Shown: positions 1 to 10,511 of the stretch, one piece after another
Layout of the letters: each line of letters opens with the position of its first letter
Position numbering within the stretch: the stretch's first letter is position 1
Notes under the pieces: model-generated
Database searches by the model: none
Told to the model about the DNA's origin: nothing
What the model saw: the letters and a program-made list of their open reading frames with translations, nothing else
Assembly (NCBI GenBank): GCA_026122225.1
Contig: JANEZZ010000983.1
Span: 992,001-1,056,000, forward strand
Reading direction: 5' to 3'
Origin: Heloderma charlesbogerti
Lineage: Eukaryota; Chordata; Lepidosauria; Squamata; Helodermatidae
DNA: 64,000 bases
Made by a program: the position numbers and the translations under genes

Positions 1-152
1 CTAGCATCTGGAGATGCTGTGCACAAGATGGTGTGAGGCTTTGTGTTTGCACACATCTCTACACGTTGTGCACATCCTTGTGGCAGAGAATGTGCAATGC
101 CTCCTGCCAACAGAAGTGCCCCTCTGGATTTCAGTTGTCTTTTCTTAGGCAA

Positions 153-740
153 GGATCTTGTTGTTGTTGTTGTTGTTCAGTCGTTCAGTCATGTCCGACT
201 CTTCGTGACCCCATGGACCATAGCACGCCAGGCCTTCCTGTCCTGTGCTCTCTCCCGGAGTGTGCTCAAGTTCATATTCATTGCATCGGTGATACTATCT
301 AGCCATCTCATCCTCTGCCGTCCCCTTCTCCTTTTGCCTTCTATCTTTCCCAGCATCAGGGTCTTTTCCAGAGAGTTTTCTCTTCGCATTAGGTGGCCAA
401 AATATTTGAGCTTCAGCTTCAGGATCTGTCCTTCCAATGAGCACTCAGGGTTGATTTCCTTTAGGATTGACTGATTTGACCTCCTTGCAGTCCAGGGGAC
501 TCGTAAGAGTCTTCTCCAGCACCACAGTTCGAAAGCATCAATTCTTCGGCGCTCAGCCTTCCTTATAGTCCAGCTCTCACAGCCATACATTACTACTGGG
601 AAAACCATAGCTTTGATTAGACGGACCTTTGTCGGCAAGGTAATGTCTCTGCTTCTTACTATGCTGTCTAGGTTTGCCATAGCTTGGCTCCAAGATCACC
701 GCAGACGGTGACTGTAGCCATGAAATTAAAAGGATCTTGT
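153..740 (-). mobile_element. RTE-BovB LINE 3' fragment with 5' inversion
   Basis: This is the 3' end of an RTE-BovB retrotransposon in minus orientation. It encodes the C-terminal part of the ORF2 protein, with the family motifs YGCESWTIRKAE, RIDAFELWCWRRLLRVPW and KLKYFGHLMRR. The 3' end lies at about 164-190 and carries a short TTG run (CAA on the sense strand), as BovB tails do. The copy is bounded by an 11-bp direct repeat AAGGATCTTGT at 153-163 and 730-740, taken as the target-site duplication. From about 686 to 729 the sequence switches to sense BovB orientation, so the 5' end is inverted. The copy is truncated and cannot be active. Confidence 0.93.
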
Positions 741-1642
741 ACCAAGTCAGAAAAAGCCCTCCTGCAGATGGGTCTTCTACTCCCACAAGGGCACCTCTGG
801 ATCCAACTCTTAAGGCTGCCATCCTAATCTCACTTACTTAGGAGTAAGTCCTAGTGAGGCATTTCTGGGAAAACACACATAGGATTATGCTGTAGTGTAG
901 CCTTCAGTTGTAGAGGCAGTCACTCTGCTGGACTGGCCAGGCAAGCTTGCTCACCCACCCACAGAAGAAAGGGCCCATTTACAAAGAGAGCTGGCAAAAT
1001 TCCTCTGAGTATCTTTGATCTGGGGCCAGTTGGACTGAGCTTAAAATCTTACATTAATGTTATACATTTCATAGAATGTTAACGTCCTCATCTATATCTT
1101 GCTTTGTTTAAAAGAAAAACACCCTGTTGAAGAAGAATGGAAAGGTATTCAGGTCTCTTTTCATCTGCCGCAAAGTCGTTCATCTGAGCTGACAAGAAAG
1201 GTTGAGGGTAATGCAATGCATCCCATTTCAGAACTATCTGCTGACTTTTGCAAGCAGTCATATAAATCAGATGGAACCTGGTTTATGTCCTTCTTCCCTG
1301 CACCATCGAGCAATCTTGAACTTGGGAACTTGTGTGGGAATTTTATCTCTGTCTCTCTCTGAAGTTTATATTTCATATTAGGCACTAATAATAATGCAGC
1401 ATTTTGCAAAAATAAATGAAACAGAGAAAGTGTTTCCACATGTTAAAGAAGTTGCATCTCTCACTGAATTTGCTCCATCACAAAGGTTATATGGTAGAGT
1501 CCAGAATTTTCACACATTTTTAGCATGGTTTGATAGCCCGGCTTGTTAACTAAGTAGTTTGAATAAACCTCAGTTTATCAAATTCTTCTGTGAAAGGAAA
1601 CTGTGACTTAGTCAAAAATAAAAGCAGAGCTTTCACTCTCTT
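741..1642. other. Stretch without gene
   Basis: No gene is visible. Around 833-900 there is a degraded copy of a common short interspersed motif (ACTTACT...AGTAAGTCC...CACATAGGATTATGCTG) that recurs near 18380, 40110 and 62480. The rest appears to be unique AT-rich sequence. Confidence 0.5.
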
Positions 1643-1665
1643 ACACACACACACACACACACACA
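1643..1665. repeat. (CA)n microsatellite
   Basis: An uninterrupted ACACAC run of about 23 bases. Confidence 0.98.
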
Positions 1666-1746
1666 AAGGAGGAGAGGGGAGGGTTGAGCATGTGATCCTG
1701 AGGTTCACTATGACTTGTTTGTAATAATCTAAATTATATTTTAAAT

Positions 1747-2058
1747 CAGGGGTGAGCAACTTCTTTTTTTGTCAAGGGCCTCATTCTCTTGTGGATAATC
1801 TATCAGGGGTTGCATTCCAGTGGTGACTGTGGCTCAAGCCAGTGGTAGGAAGGTCCAAAGCTGAAACTTGTCGGGTCACCCCTTTTCTCTGCATCCCTCT
1901 TCTTTCCCATGCGGTGGGCTGCCAGGGAAGGATCAGATCACTCTTGCTAGAAGTTTGAACTGTTTGCATGTAGAGGGATTTTCAAATTAGGCCAAGGGCT
2001 GCATGAAATTAGGCCAGGGGGTACATGGGGCCCTAGGGCTGCGGGTTGCCCACCCCTG
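1747..2058. mobile_element. Non-autonomous hAT-like element
   Basis: The element starts CAGGGGTGAGCAAC and ends GGTTGCCCACCCCTG, a near-perfect terminal inverted repeat of the CAGGG(G/A)TG type found in hAT transposons. The flanks TTTTAAAT (1739-1746) and GTTTAAAA (2059-2066) match at 6 of 8 positions, compatible with an old 8-bp target duplication. There is no transposase reading frame. The length of about 312 bp fits a MITE. Confidence 0.8.
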
Positions 2059-2066
2059 GTTTAAAA

Positions 2067-4139
2067 GGTCATCTGAACTGCGCCACTGTGACTACTGTTG
2101 TACGAAATGAATGTACTAGGTATGTATGTCAAAGGTTCAAATCCTTTTCCTTTTGATTGTTTGACCTGTATTGAAATTGCTATTATTAGAAGGTATAAAA
2201 ATGTAACCCAAACTAATGCTCTTAAAATTTACTGCCTTTTTTTTTTTGCAGAGGGAGAGGATGGGCAGAGGGAGAGGGTATAGGTGATAATGAGGAGGAG
2301 GAGAAGTGTAACATATGGCTATTATATTAATGTATGTGTTTTAACTGTTAATGTGACCCAGGTAAGATAGGGTTAAGTGTTTAGTAGTGAGTGAGTGAAG
2401 GTGGGAGGGGCTTGTGTGTGTATGTGTGTGTAGACTGAGGTTATAAGGAATGAGCTGACAATTAGAGGGTTAGATAGGGTTTAGGGATTGAAGAAGGAAC
2501 ATCTAGGTAGGTAGTGGGGTTTGTGTTTAGGATTGTAGAAGGGTTAGAGTAGGTAGGGAAGTTAGGACCAAGTATTAATGAATAATAACAACATATAACT
2601 CTTCTTGTTTTTTAAAAAATTGTATTTGTTTGTTTTTAAAAATCCAAATTCCCACGTGTTATTTGATTTTACACTACCTTTATTATATCTATTTCTTTGT
2701 TATTTCTCCTATAGTGGGCAGAGAGAACCAACTGAGCATACTGAGTTTCTCTGGAACCCAGAGAGAGTGAAAGGGCTGAAGCTTGTGGGACAGTGGGTAC
2801 AGCTGTCCCAAAGTGAAAGCAGGCGTTTCCTGAGGGGTTTGTTTCTCAGTTTCCGGGGTGGAGGCTGGGGAAAAGGAGGAACCCAGGCAGGTATGCCACA
2901 AAGAACAAGTCAAAAAGTTCTAAGCATTGGCTTAAAGCCCCCTCTTGGGTTGTGGGTCAATGGTACTGGCCCTCATTATAGTGCTTAACTGGGAAGCAAG
3001 GGAAAGGTAAGTGATGACACAGAGTGGGAGAATCCTGCCCTTGCGTTATACACCAGGTTATGCTGACCACTTGGCTTTTGCTGACCATGCAGTTGCCCCC
3101 TTATCCGGTTTAGATGGTTGGGAGAGAAACACAGGGTGACACCTTGGTTGCACACGGACTGTCATACTGGTTCAAATAATGTATATTTCAGCTACTAAAA
3201 ATAAAATAAATCTCTAAGCAACATGCCCAGAGAGAAGTCCCAGATGAAATCAACATTCTCAATAGTATATATTTGTGGTTTGCAGAACAGAACTGGTTAT
3301 ACAACCTTTCCTTTGCCTTGGTGAATTAGGAAACACATTTGCTCTCTACCCCATGATTACTGTTATGCCTCCTCCTACCTTCACATCCTTGAGGAGGATT
3401 GGCAGAGTCTCACCCTTGACTGGGTGCATTGTGTTGACTGAAAAAGATATCCACTCTCAGAAGTACTGTACACAAGTATCCCCTTGCTGGCTGGGGAATA
3501 CTGGGAGTCATAGGCCTTTTCTCTGTCTAAACATGCATAGGATTGTGCCCTTAAATATGTAATTTCATGTGATTTCTAATGACTTCTTTTGGCCCATTCT
3601 CATGATGGGCCTCTTCATACCACCCAGTTCCACTTGAATCCCTGCTGTAAAGAGACAGTGGCAGACAACAGGCAAAGGGAAAGCAGAGATCTGAATCTAC
3701 TCTGAGCTTTGAAAATAGAAGGTGGGGCTACCTGGGCAACAGAGGAAAAAAACATGTTTCAAGAAACAGAACAAAACAAAGTAGCTATTTATTTCAGCAT
3801 TTGGAATCACACTGGATCACGAAGTGTTCTGCCAAGCCCCCATGATAAGCACAAATTTGCCCATATCAGAAGAACTGTAGCCAACAACCATTCATAATGT
3901 GAAACAGAACTGAAAATAAAAAGCCAGTTCAGTCTAGATTGATCCTCAGCCAATGTCATGTCACCATGGGCAGTTGCTCATGGAAATTACAGATTTTGCA
4001 TTCAGATATTATTTTATTACAGTGCACTACAAGAGATGCAATGGTGATAGTGTCCAAACTATTCAATAGGCCATCGTGTGTAACCAGTGAGGATGCAGAA
4101 CTGAGGCCCAAGGGGGAGTTTGCAATTGATACTCCTCTA
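2067..4139. other. Stretch without gene, partly purine-rich
   Basis: No gene is supported. From about 2250 to 2560 the plus strand is G/A-rich with GGGTTAG-, GGTAGG- and GAGGAG-like words. The remainder looks unique. The small open frames here have no recognisable protein features. Confidence 0.45.
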
Positions 4140-4510
4140 TCAATGGTGTGTATTTACATTTATTTTAAAAGCATGTATGTCACCTATTTCCCTGCAGCAA
4201 AAAAAGTCAACGATATTTCAAACCATCTAAAGACCCATATAAATTAACAATAACAATAATAAATGTATATTAAACCAGTTGACCATTAGGCTAAAAACAC
4301 TCAAGGGGCATTGAAATGTTTAGCCAAACACCTTCTTAAAGTTTTTACATACCGCCTCAAGTGGTACACTGTCAGGACCTAATTCATCTCTATTGGCACA
4401 ACGTTCCACAGTGGGTGCAACTACCGAGACAGCTCTTGACCTTGAGGTGCCACACCTAGCTTCATGAGGCCAGGCCATCTGAAGTAGTGCTCCAGATGAC
4501 AATCAGAGTG
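4140..4510 (-). mobile_element. L2-like LINE 3' end, degraded
   Basis: The sequence around 4140-4260 (ATTTATTTTAAAAGC, then AATAACAATAATAA) followed by 4320-4510 resembles the reverse complement of the 3' region of the L2-like LINEs found elsewhere in the window, for example 22110-22480 and 54530-55165. No intact protein segment remains. This assignment is weaker than for the other L2 copies. Confidence 0.5.
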
Positions 4511-4844
4511 TGCAATCAGGAACATATGGAGGAAGGTGGTCCTTGAGGTCCCCAAACCATTTACAGTTGGTGTAAGGCTTAAATACTCTATAATGTAAGT
4601 GTGTTTGCTTTGTAGTACAAGTTTTCAACACAAAGAATATTTGAACGACTTCAGAAATGGAAATCCTGACATTTGGCCTCGTATCATAGTTGTCTTCTTA
4701 TCTCAGTTTAGCTCCCGTGCCTATGGCAGACCATGGAATCAAGTGTATGGTAGAGTCAAGGGTGAGGAAAATCAATGCAATAGACAAGCCCTTTCTGATT
4801 TTAAGTGTTCAGAACATCCAAAGTGTTCTACAATGGCCATGGGG

Positions 4845-4972
4845 GGTGGGGATGCACAGCCCTCCAGATGTTTTGGCCTACAACTCTCATCATCCCTCAC
4901 CATTGGCTATGTTGTCTAGGGCTCATAAGAGTTTCAATCCAACAACATCTGGAGGGCCACACATTCCCCACT
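4845..4972. mobile_element. Short foldback hAT-like MITE
   Basis: This is an imperfect palindrome. The left arm CCCTCCAGATGTTTTGG is mirrored by CCAACAACATCTGGAGGGCC at the right, and TACAACTCTCATCATCC lies inside the left arm. Three relatives occur at 38690-38825, 39075-39222 and, disrupted, 53745-53790. The outer ends (GGGGATGCACAG and CACACATTCCCCAC) are hAT-like. No protein is encoded. Confidence 0.75.
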
Positions 4973-5152
4973 GTTGCATTAGAGAAACACACCCACCCCA
5001 CACACCCACCCCACACACCCACCAACCATATTTTTCCTTCCTGGAACAGTCAGAACTCCAATAGCACTGGAGACTTTAGAAGACTGGAGACTGGAGTGCC
5101 TTTGTAATAACATGCTTATTTTTAAATGTACAGGTCGAGCAGATACAGTATT

Positions 5153-5498
5153 CAGGGATGGACAGATTAATCTATTTACAGTCTGTGTCAGCTTTTCACA
5201 TGTTAATTCATGAGTCCTTTCTCTCCAATTTCTGCATCAATTTGCCATTAAAAAGAAGCAAATGCACAAATTTGCATTATTTTAACGAAATATGCATTTT
5301 GTATGCATTTTACCCTACAATACAGTTTTGAATACATTTTATCTGTTTTTCTTTTAATCCTAAAATACCCATACTTATATCCAGTTTGGTACATTTTTGT
5401 GTTGAGAACTGTATTGCAAAATTCAGAGAAGTGCAAAAACTGAAAAATAATTGCAGTCTGAGAAGTATGAATCAGGTTGCTTTGCTTACGCATCCCTA
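5153..5498. mobile_element. Non-autonomous hAT-like element
   Basis: The left end CAGGGATGG and right end GCATCCCTA form hAT-type inverted ends. The flanks ACAGTATT (5145-5152) and CAGGTATT (5499-5506) agree over the last five bases and may be a decayed 8-bp duplication. The interior is AT-rich with repeated ATGCATTTTG-like words, similar to the element at 42181-42555. No coding capacity. Confidence 0.7.
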
Positions 5499-5839
5499 CA
5501 GGTATTATAGGGATGCAGAAGCAATAACATAAACAGGCAGTGCAAGTCCCAAAGAAGCATCAGTCCAGGACCTAAAAATCTTAAACCAACTTCCCAGCTG
5601 CTGGTTTGTTTGTTTGTTTGTAAAATATGGCTCTTACAGCATGCAGTCTAGCTCTATGCAGCTGTTCAAAGAATGCATGGAAGGAGTGATCAAAATGATG
5701 CTCATTAGTCCCTCTCCTAACTTCTATGTGTTCAAGGATCTCATGTGCATGCAAGCTCCCATAGAAAAGATCTGGTTTTCTGGAAAATGGAGGATCCTGG
5801 ATTGTGCATATGGGGGTGTATGTACATCTTTGTTCATGA
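5499..5839. other. Stretch without gene
   Basis: No gene or clear repeat boundary is visible, apart from a short GTTT run near 5605-5620. Confidence 0.4.
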
Positions 5840-6560
5840 GAGGTTGGGATGGGGCCAAAGGGCACAATCTCAGCTCTTTAACATCTGTATGACTCTACTG
5901 GGTGAAGTCATCCGAGGAAAGTGACACCCAGCTCTACTTCTCATTATCATCTGACTCAGGGGAGGCTGTGAACTTGGTAATAGGCTGGATGAGGGCTGAA
6001 ACCTCACAAAATGGAGGCACTGTGGGTAGGTGACGACAAGGGCCAGGGAGTTGGTATAAAACCTGTTCTGAATGTGGTTCCTTTTTTCCTGAAGAAGCAG
6101 GTATGCAGCTTGGGTGTACTCCTTGATCTAATATTATCACTAGAGACCCAGGTGACTTGGAACCTCTTATACCAGCTTCAGATGGTTTGCCAGCCAGCTG
6201 TGGCCTTTCATAGACAGGGATAGCCTGGTTACAGTGATCCATGCACTGATAACCACCAAGCTGGATTTCTGTAATGTGCTATACATGGGATGGCCCTGGG
6301 AGACAATTTGGAAGCTTCAACAAATGCAGAATTCAGCTGCTAGAATTCTGAACTGTTTTATCTAGGCTGAACTGTATTACAGGAATTACATTGGCTTCCA
6401 AGCCTAATTCAAAGTCCTGGTGGTTACCTTTAAAACTCTAAATGGCTTGGTACCGAAGTATCTGAAGGAGCACATCCTCCAATACCATCCTATATCCATG
6501 CATTTAGATCATGAGATGATGCCCTTCTCCAAGCTCCATATGTGGGAGAGGTGCATTATA
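5840..6560 (+). mobile_element. L2-like LINE reverse-transcriptase remnant
   Basis: A broken plus-strand frame still gives the L2 reverse-transcriptase C-terminal landmarks in order. These are TQLYFSLSSDSGEAV near 5925, GVLLDLILSLETQVT near 6110, then a decayed equivalent of the family segment that reads roughly VIHALVTSRLDYCNALY, and ALNGLGPKYLKEH-like sequence near 6440. Several stops and frameshifts interrupt it. It is an old pseudogene fragment with no apparent host role. Confidence 0.8.
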
Positions 6561-6599
6561 TATTATATAGAGAGAATTTTTGAAATGGGTTAACATTCT

Positions 6600-7206
6600 A
6601 TACTCATCCCCGAGAGCTAGAGTTACGACTAATGGTTTACTTTTCACTTTTTTTCTGCTTGGGCAGAGCACCAGACAAGGATGTCCACTTTCCTCATTTG
6701 GAACCCATGGTGTGTGCTGTTAGACAAAACAGTAGTATTCATGGTTTTATGCATGCTGGCTTAGACTTTAATGTTATTCTCTATGCTGATGATCTTTTGC
6801 TGTTCATCTCGAAACTCCAGTCATCAGTTCCAGCTTTGATGATTTGTCTGGCTATTTAATTAATTTGTCAAACTTAGAAATAATGCTGATTGGAGACAGA
6901 ATATACCCTAGTGAGCTTCGGCTATTGGGCGGTATAGAAATGAAATAAATAAAAATAAATAAATAAATAGTGTATTAGCTAACTGGCAATTTCAACAGTG
7001 CCCAGATTTCATTATGTATTTGGGAATAATTATCCCTAGAGATATATCTGAAATGATCAAGTTATTAAACAAGTTGATTAATGATATTTCACTAGATATA
7101 AATAGATGGGCATCTTTAAAGTTGAGTTTATGGGGTAAAGTTAATACACTTAAGATGAATACTATAACTCAAATTCTTTATGTTATTCATGGGATCCCTT
7201 CCTTAT
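6600..7206 (+). mobile_element. L1-like LINE, 5' segment (interrupted)
   Basis: The segment encodes L1-type reverse transcriptase landmarks: the decayed QGCPLS-like stretch near 6680, the catalytic YADDLLLF at about 6781-6804, YLGIIIP near 7016, and WASLKLSLWGKVNTLKMNTI near 7110. The frame is broken, so this is a pseudogene. A 61-bp L2 tail sits at 6909-6969. The element is cut at 7206 by a BovB insertion and resumes at 12481. Confidence 0.88.
6909..6969 (+). mobile_element. L2-like LINE tail inserted in L1
   Basis: The sequence GAGCTTCGGCTATTGGGCGG followed by TATAGAAATG and an (AAATA)n tail matches the extreme 3' end of L2-like copies elsewhere in the window, for example near 29660-29700. 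It interrupts the L1 frame between its catalytic region and the YLGI motif. It is therefore an extremely 5'-truncated L2 insertion. Confidence 0.75.
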
Positions 7207-9432
7207 TTATTGTTTATTCGTTCAGTCGCTTCCGACTCTTCATGACTTCATGGACCAGCCCATGCCAGAGCTTCCTGTCAGCCATCACCACCCCCAGCTC
7301 CCCCAAGGTCGAGTCCATCACCTCCAGAATATTATCCATCCATCTTGCCCTTGGTTGGCCCCTCTTCCTTTTGCCTTCCACTTTCCCTAGCATCAGCATC
7401 TTCTCCAGGGTATCCTGTCTTCTCATTATATGGCCAAAGTACTTCAGTTTTGCCTTTAATATCCTTCCCTCAAGTGAGCAGTCTGGCTTTATTTCCTGGA
7501 GTATGGACTGGTTTGCTTCTTGCCGTCCAAGGCACTCTCAGAATTTTCCTCCAGCACCACAGTTCAAAAGCATCTATCTTCCTTCGCTCAGCCTTCCTTA
7601 CGGTCCAGCTCTCGCATCCATAGGTTACTATGGGGAATACCATTGCTTTAACTATGCGGACCTTTGTTGTCAGTGTGATGTCTCTGCTCTTAACTATTTT
7701 ATCAAGATTTGTCATTGCTCTCCTCCCAAGAAGTAAACGTCTTCTGGTTTCCTGGCTGCAGTCAGCATCTGCAGTAATCTTTGTGCCTAGAAATACAAAG
7801 TCTGTCACTGCCTCTACGTTTTCTCCCTCTATTTGCCAGTTATCAATCAAGCTGGTTGCCATAATCTTGGTTTTTTTGAGGTTTAACTGCAACCCGACTT
7901 TTGCACTTTCTTCTTTCACATTCGTCATAAGGTTCCTCAGCTCCTCCTCGCTTTCAGCCATCAAAGTGGTATCATCTGCATATCTGAGATTGTTAATGTT
8001 TCTTCCAGCGATTTTAACTCCAGCCTTGGCTTCATCAAGCCCAGCACGTCGCATGATGTGTTCTGCATATAGGTTGAATAGGTAGGGTGAGAGTATACAA
8101 CCCTACTGTACTCCTTTCCCAGTCTTAAACCAGTCTGTTGTTCCATGGTCTGTTGTTACTGTTGCTACTTGGTCGTTATACAGATTCCTCAGGAGGCAGA
8201 CAAGATGACTTGGTATCCCTGTACCACCAAGAACTTGCCACAATTTGTTATGATCCACACAGTCAAAGGCTTTAGAATAGTCAATAAAACAGAAATAGAT
8301 GTTTTTCTGAAACTCCCTGGCTTTCTCCATTATCCAGCGGACATTGGCAATTTGGTCTCTAGTTCCTCTGCCTTTTTGAAACCCAGCTTGTACATCTGGC
8401 AATTCTCGTTCCATGAATTGCTGGAGTCTACCTTGCAAGATCTTGAGCATTACCTTACTGGCATGTGAAATGAGTGCCACTGTTTGATAGTTTGAACATT
8501 CTTTAGTGTTTCCCTGTTTTCGTATGGGGATATAAGTTGATTTTTTCCAATCTGATGGCCATTCTTGTGTTTTCCAAATTTGCTAGCATATGACATGCAT
8601 CACCTTGACAGCATCATCTTGCAAGATTTTAAACAGTTCAGCTGGGATACTGTTGTCTCCTGCTGCCTTGTTATTAGCAATGCTTCTTAAGGCCCATTCA
8701 ACCTCACTCTTCAGGATGTCTGGCTCTAGCTCACTGACCACACCGTCAAATCTATCCCTGATATTATTATCTTACCTATACAGATCTTCCATATATTCTT
8801 GCCACCTTTTCTTGCTCTGTTCTGCTTCTGTTAGGTCCTTCCCATCTTTATTTTTGATCATACCTATTTTTGCCTGGAATTTACCTCCGATGTTTTTAAT
8901 TTTCTGGAGGAGGTCTCTTGTCCTTCCTGTTCTATTATCTTCTTCCACTTCTGTGCATTGCTTGTTTAAAAATAATTCCTTATCTCTGCTGGCTAACATC
9001 TGGAATTTTGCATTTAATTGGGCATATCTCCCCCATCACTGTTGCCTTTTGCATTCCTTCTTTCTTGGGCTACTTCCAGTGTCTCAGCAGACAGTCATCT
9101 TGCCTCCTTGGTTTTCTTTTTGTTTGGGATGTTTTTTGTTGCTGCCCCCTGAACAATGTTGCGAACTTCTGTCCATAGTTCTTCAGGGACCCTATCAACT
9201 AAATCTAGTCCCTTAAATCTATTCTTCACCTCCAATGCATATTCATTAGGAATATTAGTGAGCTCATATCTAACTGATCTGTGGGTCTTCCCTATTCTCT
9301 TTAGCCTGATTCTAAATTGTGCACTAAGACGTTCGTGATCTGAACTACAGTCAGCTCCAGGTCTTGTTTTTACTGACTGTATAGATGTCCGCCACCTTTG
9401 GCTACCAAGGATGTAGTCAATCTGATTTCGGT

Positions 9433-10384
9433 GTCGACCATAGGGGTGGACGAAAGTCACTTACCTGTCGTCGAAGCTTGTTCGCGGTGGGGTGGAGGCG
9501 CTTCGCTGCTCCCCCCACGAAGTTCAGGCCAGGGGGGGAGGCTTCCCGCCTCACCCCGGCCGAAATTCAGGCTGGGGGGAGGCTTCCCGCCTCGCCCGGC
9601 CGCGAACTCGAAAGTTTAAAAACAAAACAAAAACGCCCCCGTGATAGGCTATGTGACGATTAACGTAGTCTATCACGGCTAGATCTGCAAAGTCAGCCAT
9701 GATAGGCTACGTAAATCGTCACGTAGCCTATCACGGGTGACTTAAAAAAAAAAAAAAAAAAGCGTGTACGCTAATGGCGGCCCCCATAGGGAGCCGCCAT
9801 TCGCGTTCCTTATTTGGTCGCTGTACTCTACGTAAATCTTTACGTAGACTACAGCGACCAAATAAGGGCAACGCAAATAGCGTTGCCCTTATTTTCGCCG
9901 TAGTCTACGTAAATCTTTATGTAGACTACAGCGACCAAATAAGGAACATGAATGGCGGCTCCCTATGGGGGCCGCCATTTGCGTACGCGCTTTTTTTTTT
10001 TTTTTTAAGTCACCCGTGATAGGCTACGTGACGATTTACGTAGCCTATCACGGCTGACTTTGCAAATCTAGCCATGATAGGCTACGTTAATCGTCACGTA
10101 GCCTATCATGGGGGCGTGTTTTTTTTCTTTTATTGGAATGGCAGCGGCGGCAGCCAGTCGAAAGACCGGCTGCCGCTCCCGCCCCGCACGAACACCCGCC
10201 GAACCGCCGGCCGGACCCGCCGCCGGGAAGGACATTTGGCGAAGGTAAGTCCCGTCCCGGGGTGTGTGTGCGGGGTGTGGGGGGGTGCGGAGGATTTCTC
10301 CCTGAAACTTGTTCAGGGGGCCGAACACGTTGCTCGGCCCCCCGAAGTTTCGGGGAGAAATTCTCTGCCATCCCTAGTCGACCA
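9433..10384. mobile_element. GC-rich palindromic hAT-like MITE, copy 1
   Basis: The element spans 9441-10376 (936 bp) and is flanked by a perfect 8-bp duplication GTCGACCA (9433-9440, 10377-10384). Its ends are TAGGGGTGGACGAAAG and GCCATCCCTA. The centre near 9883 is a palindrome (AACGCAAATAGCGTT), and each arm contains smaller palindromes. These include GATAGGCTACG...CGTAGCCTATC (9640-9676, 9689-9737, 10017-10051, 10076-10109), TCTACGTAAA...TTTACGTAGA around the centre, and ATGGCGGC...GCCGCCAT pairs. There are A and T runs at 9744-9761 and 9991-10006. No protein is encoded. It interrupts the BovB endonuclease region. Confidence 0.95.
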
Positions 10385-10511
10385 TCTGGTGAAGTCCATG
10401 TATAAAGTCATCTTTTAGGTTGCTGGAAGAGAGTGTTTGTTATGCACAGTGAGTTGTCTTGGCAAAATTCTATCAGCCTATGTCCTGCTTCATTTTGTTC
10501 TCCCAGACCAT

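Noticed and set aside
189..680. Host coding gene (163-codon minus frame)
   Set aside because: The residues are the C-terminal part of BovB ORF2; it is a retrotransposon fragment with a target duplication.
9433..10384. Bacterial-type attachment site, CRISPR or origin suggested by repeated palindromes
   Set aside because: Repeats are inverted rather than direct with spacers, the surroundings are vertebrate LINEs, and 8-bp target duplications identify a transposon.
10087..10418. Several overlapping Gly/Pro/Arg-rich frames in GC-rich DNA
   Set aside because: They are by-products of the GC-rich MITE; similar frames appear on both strands and in all four copies.
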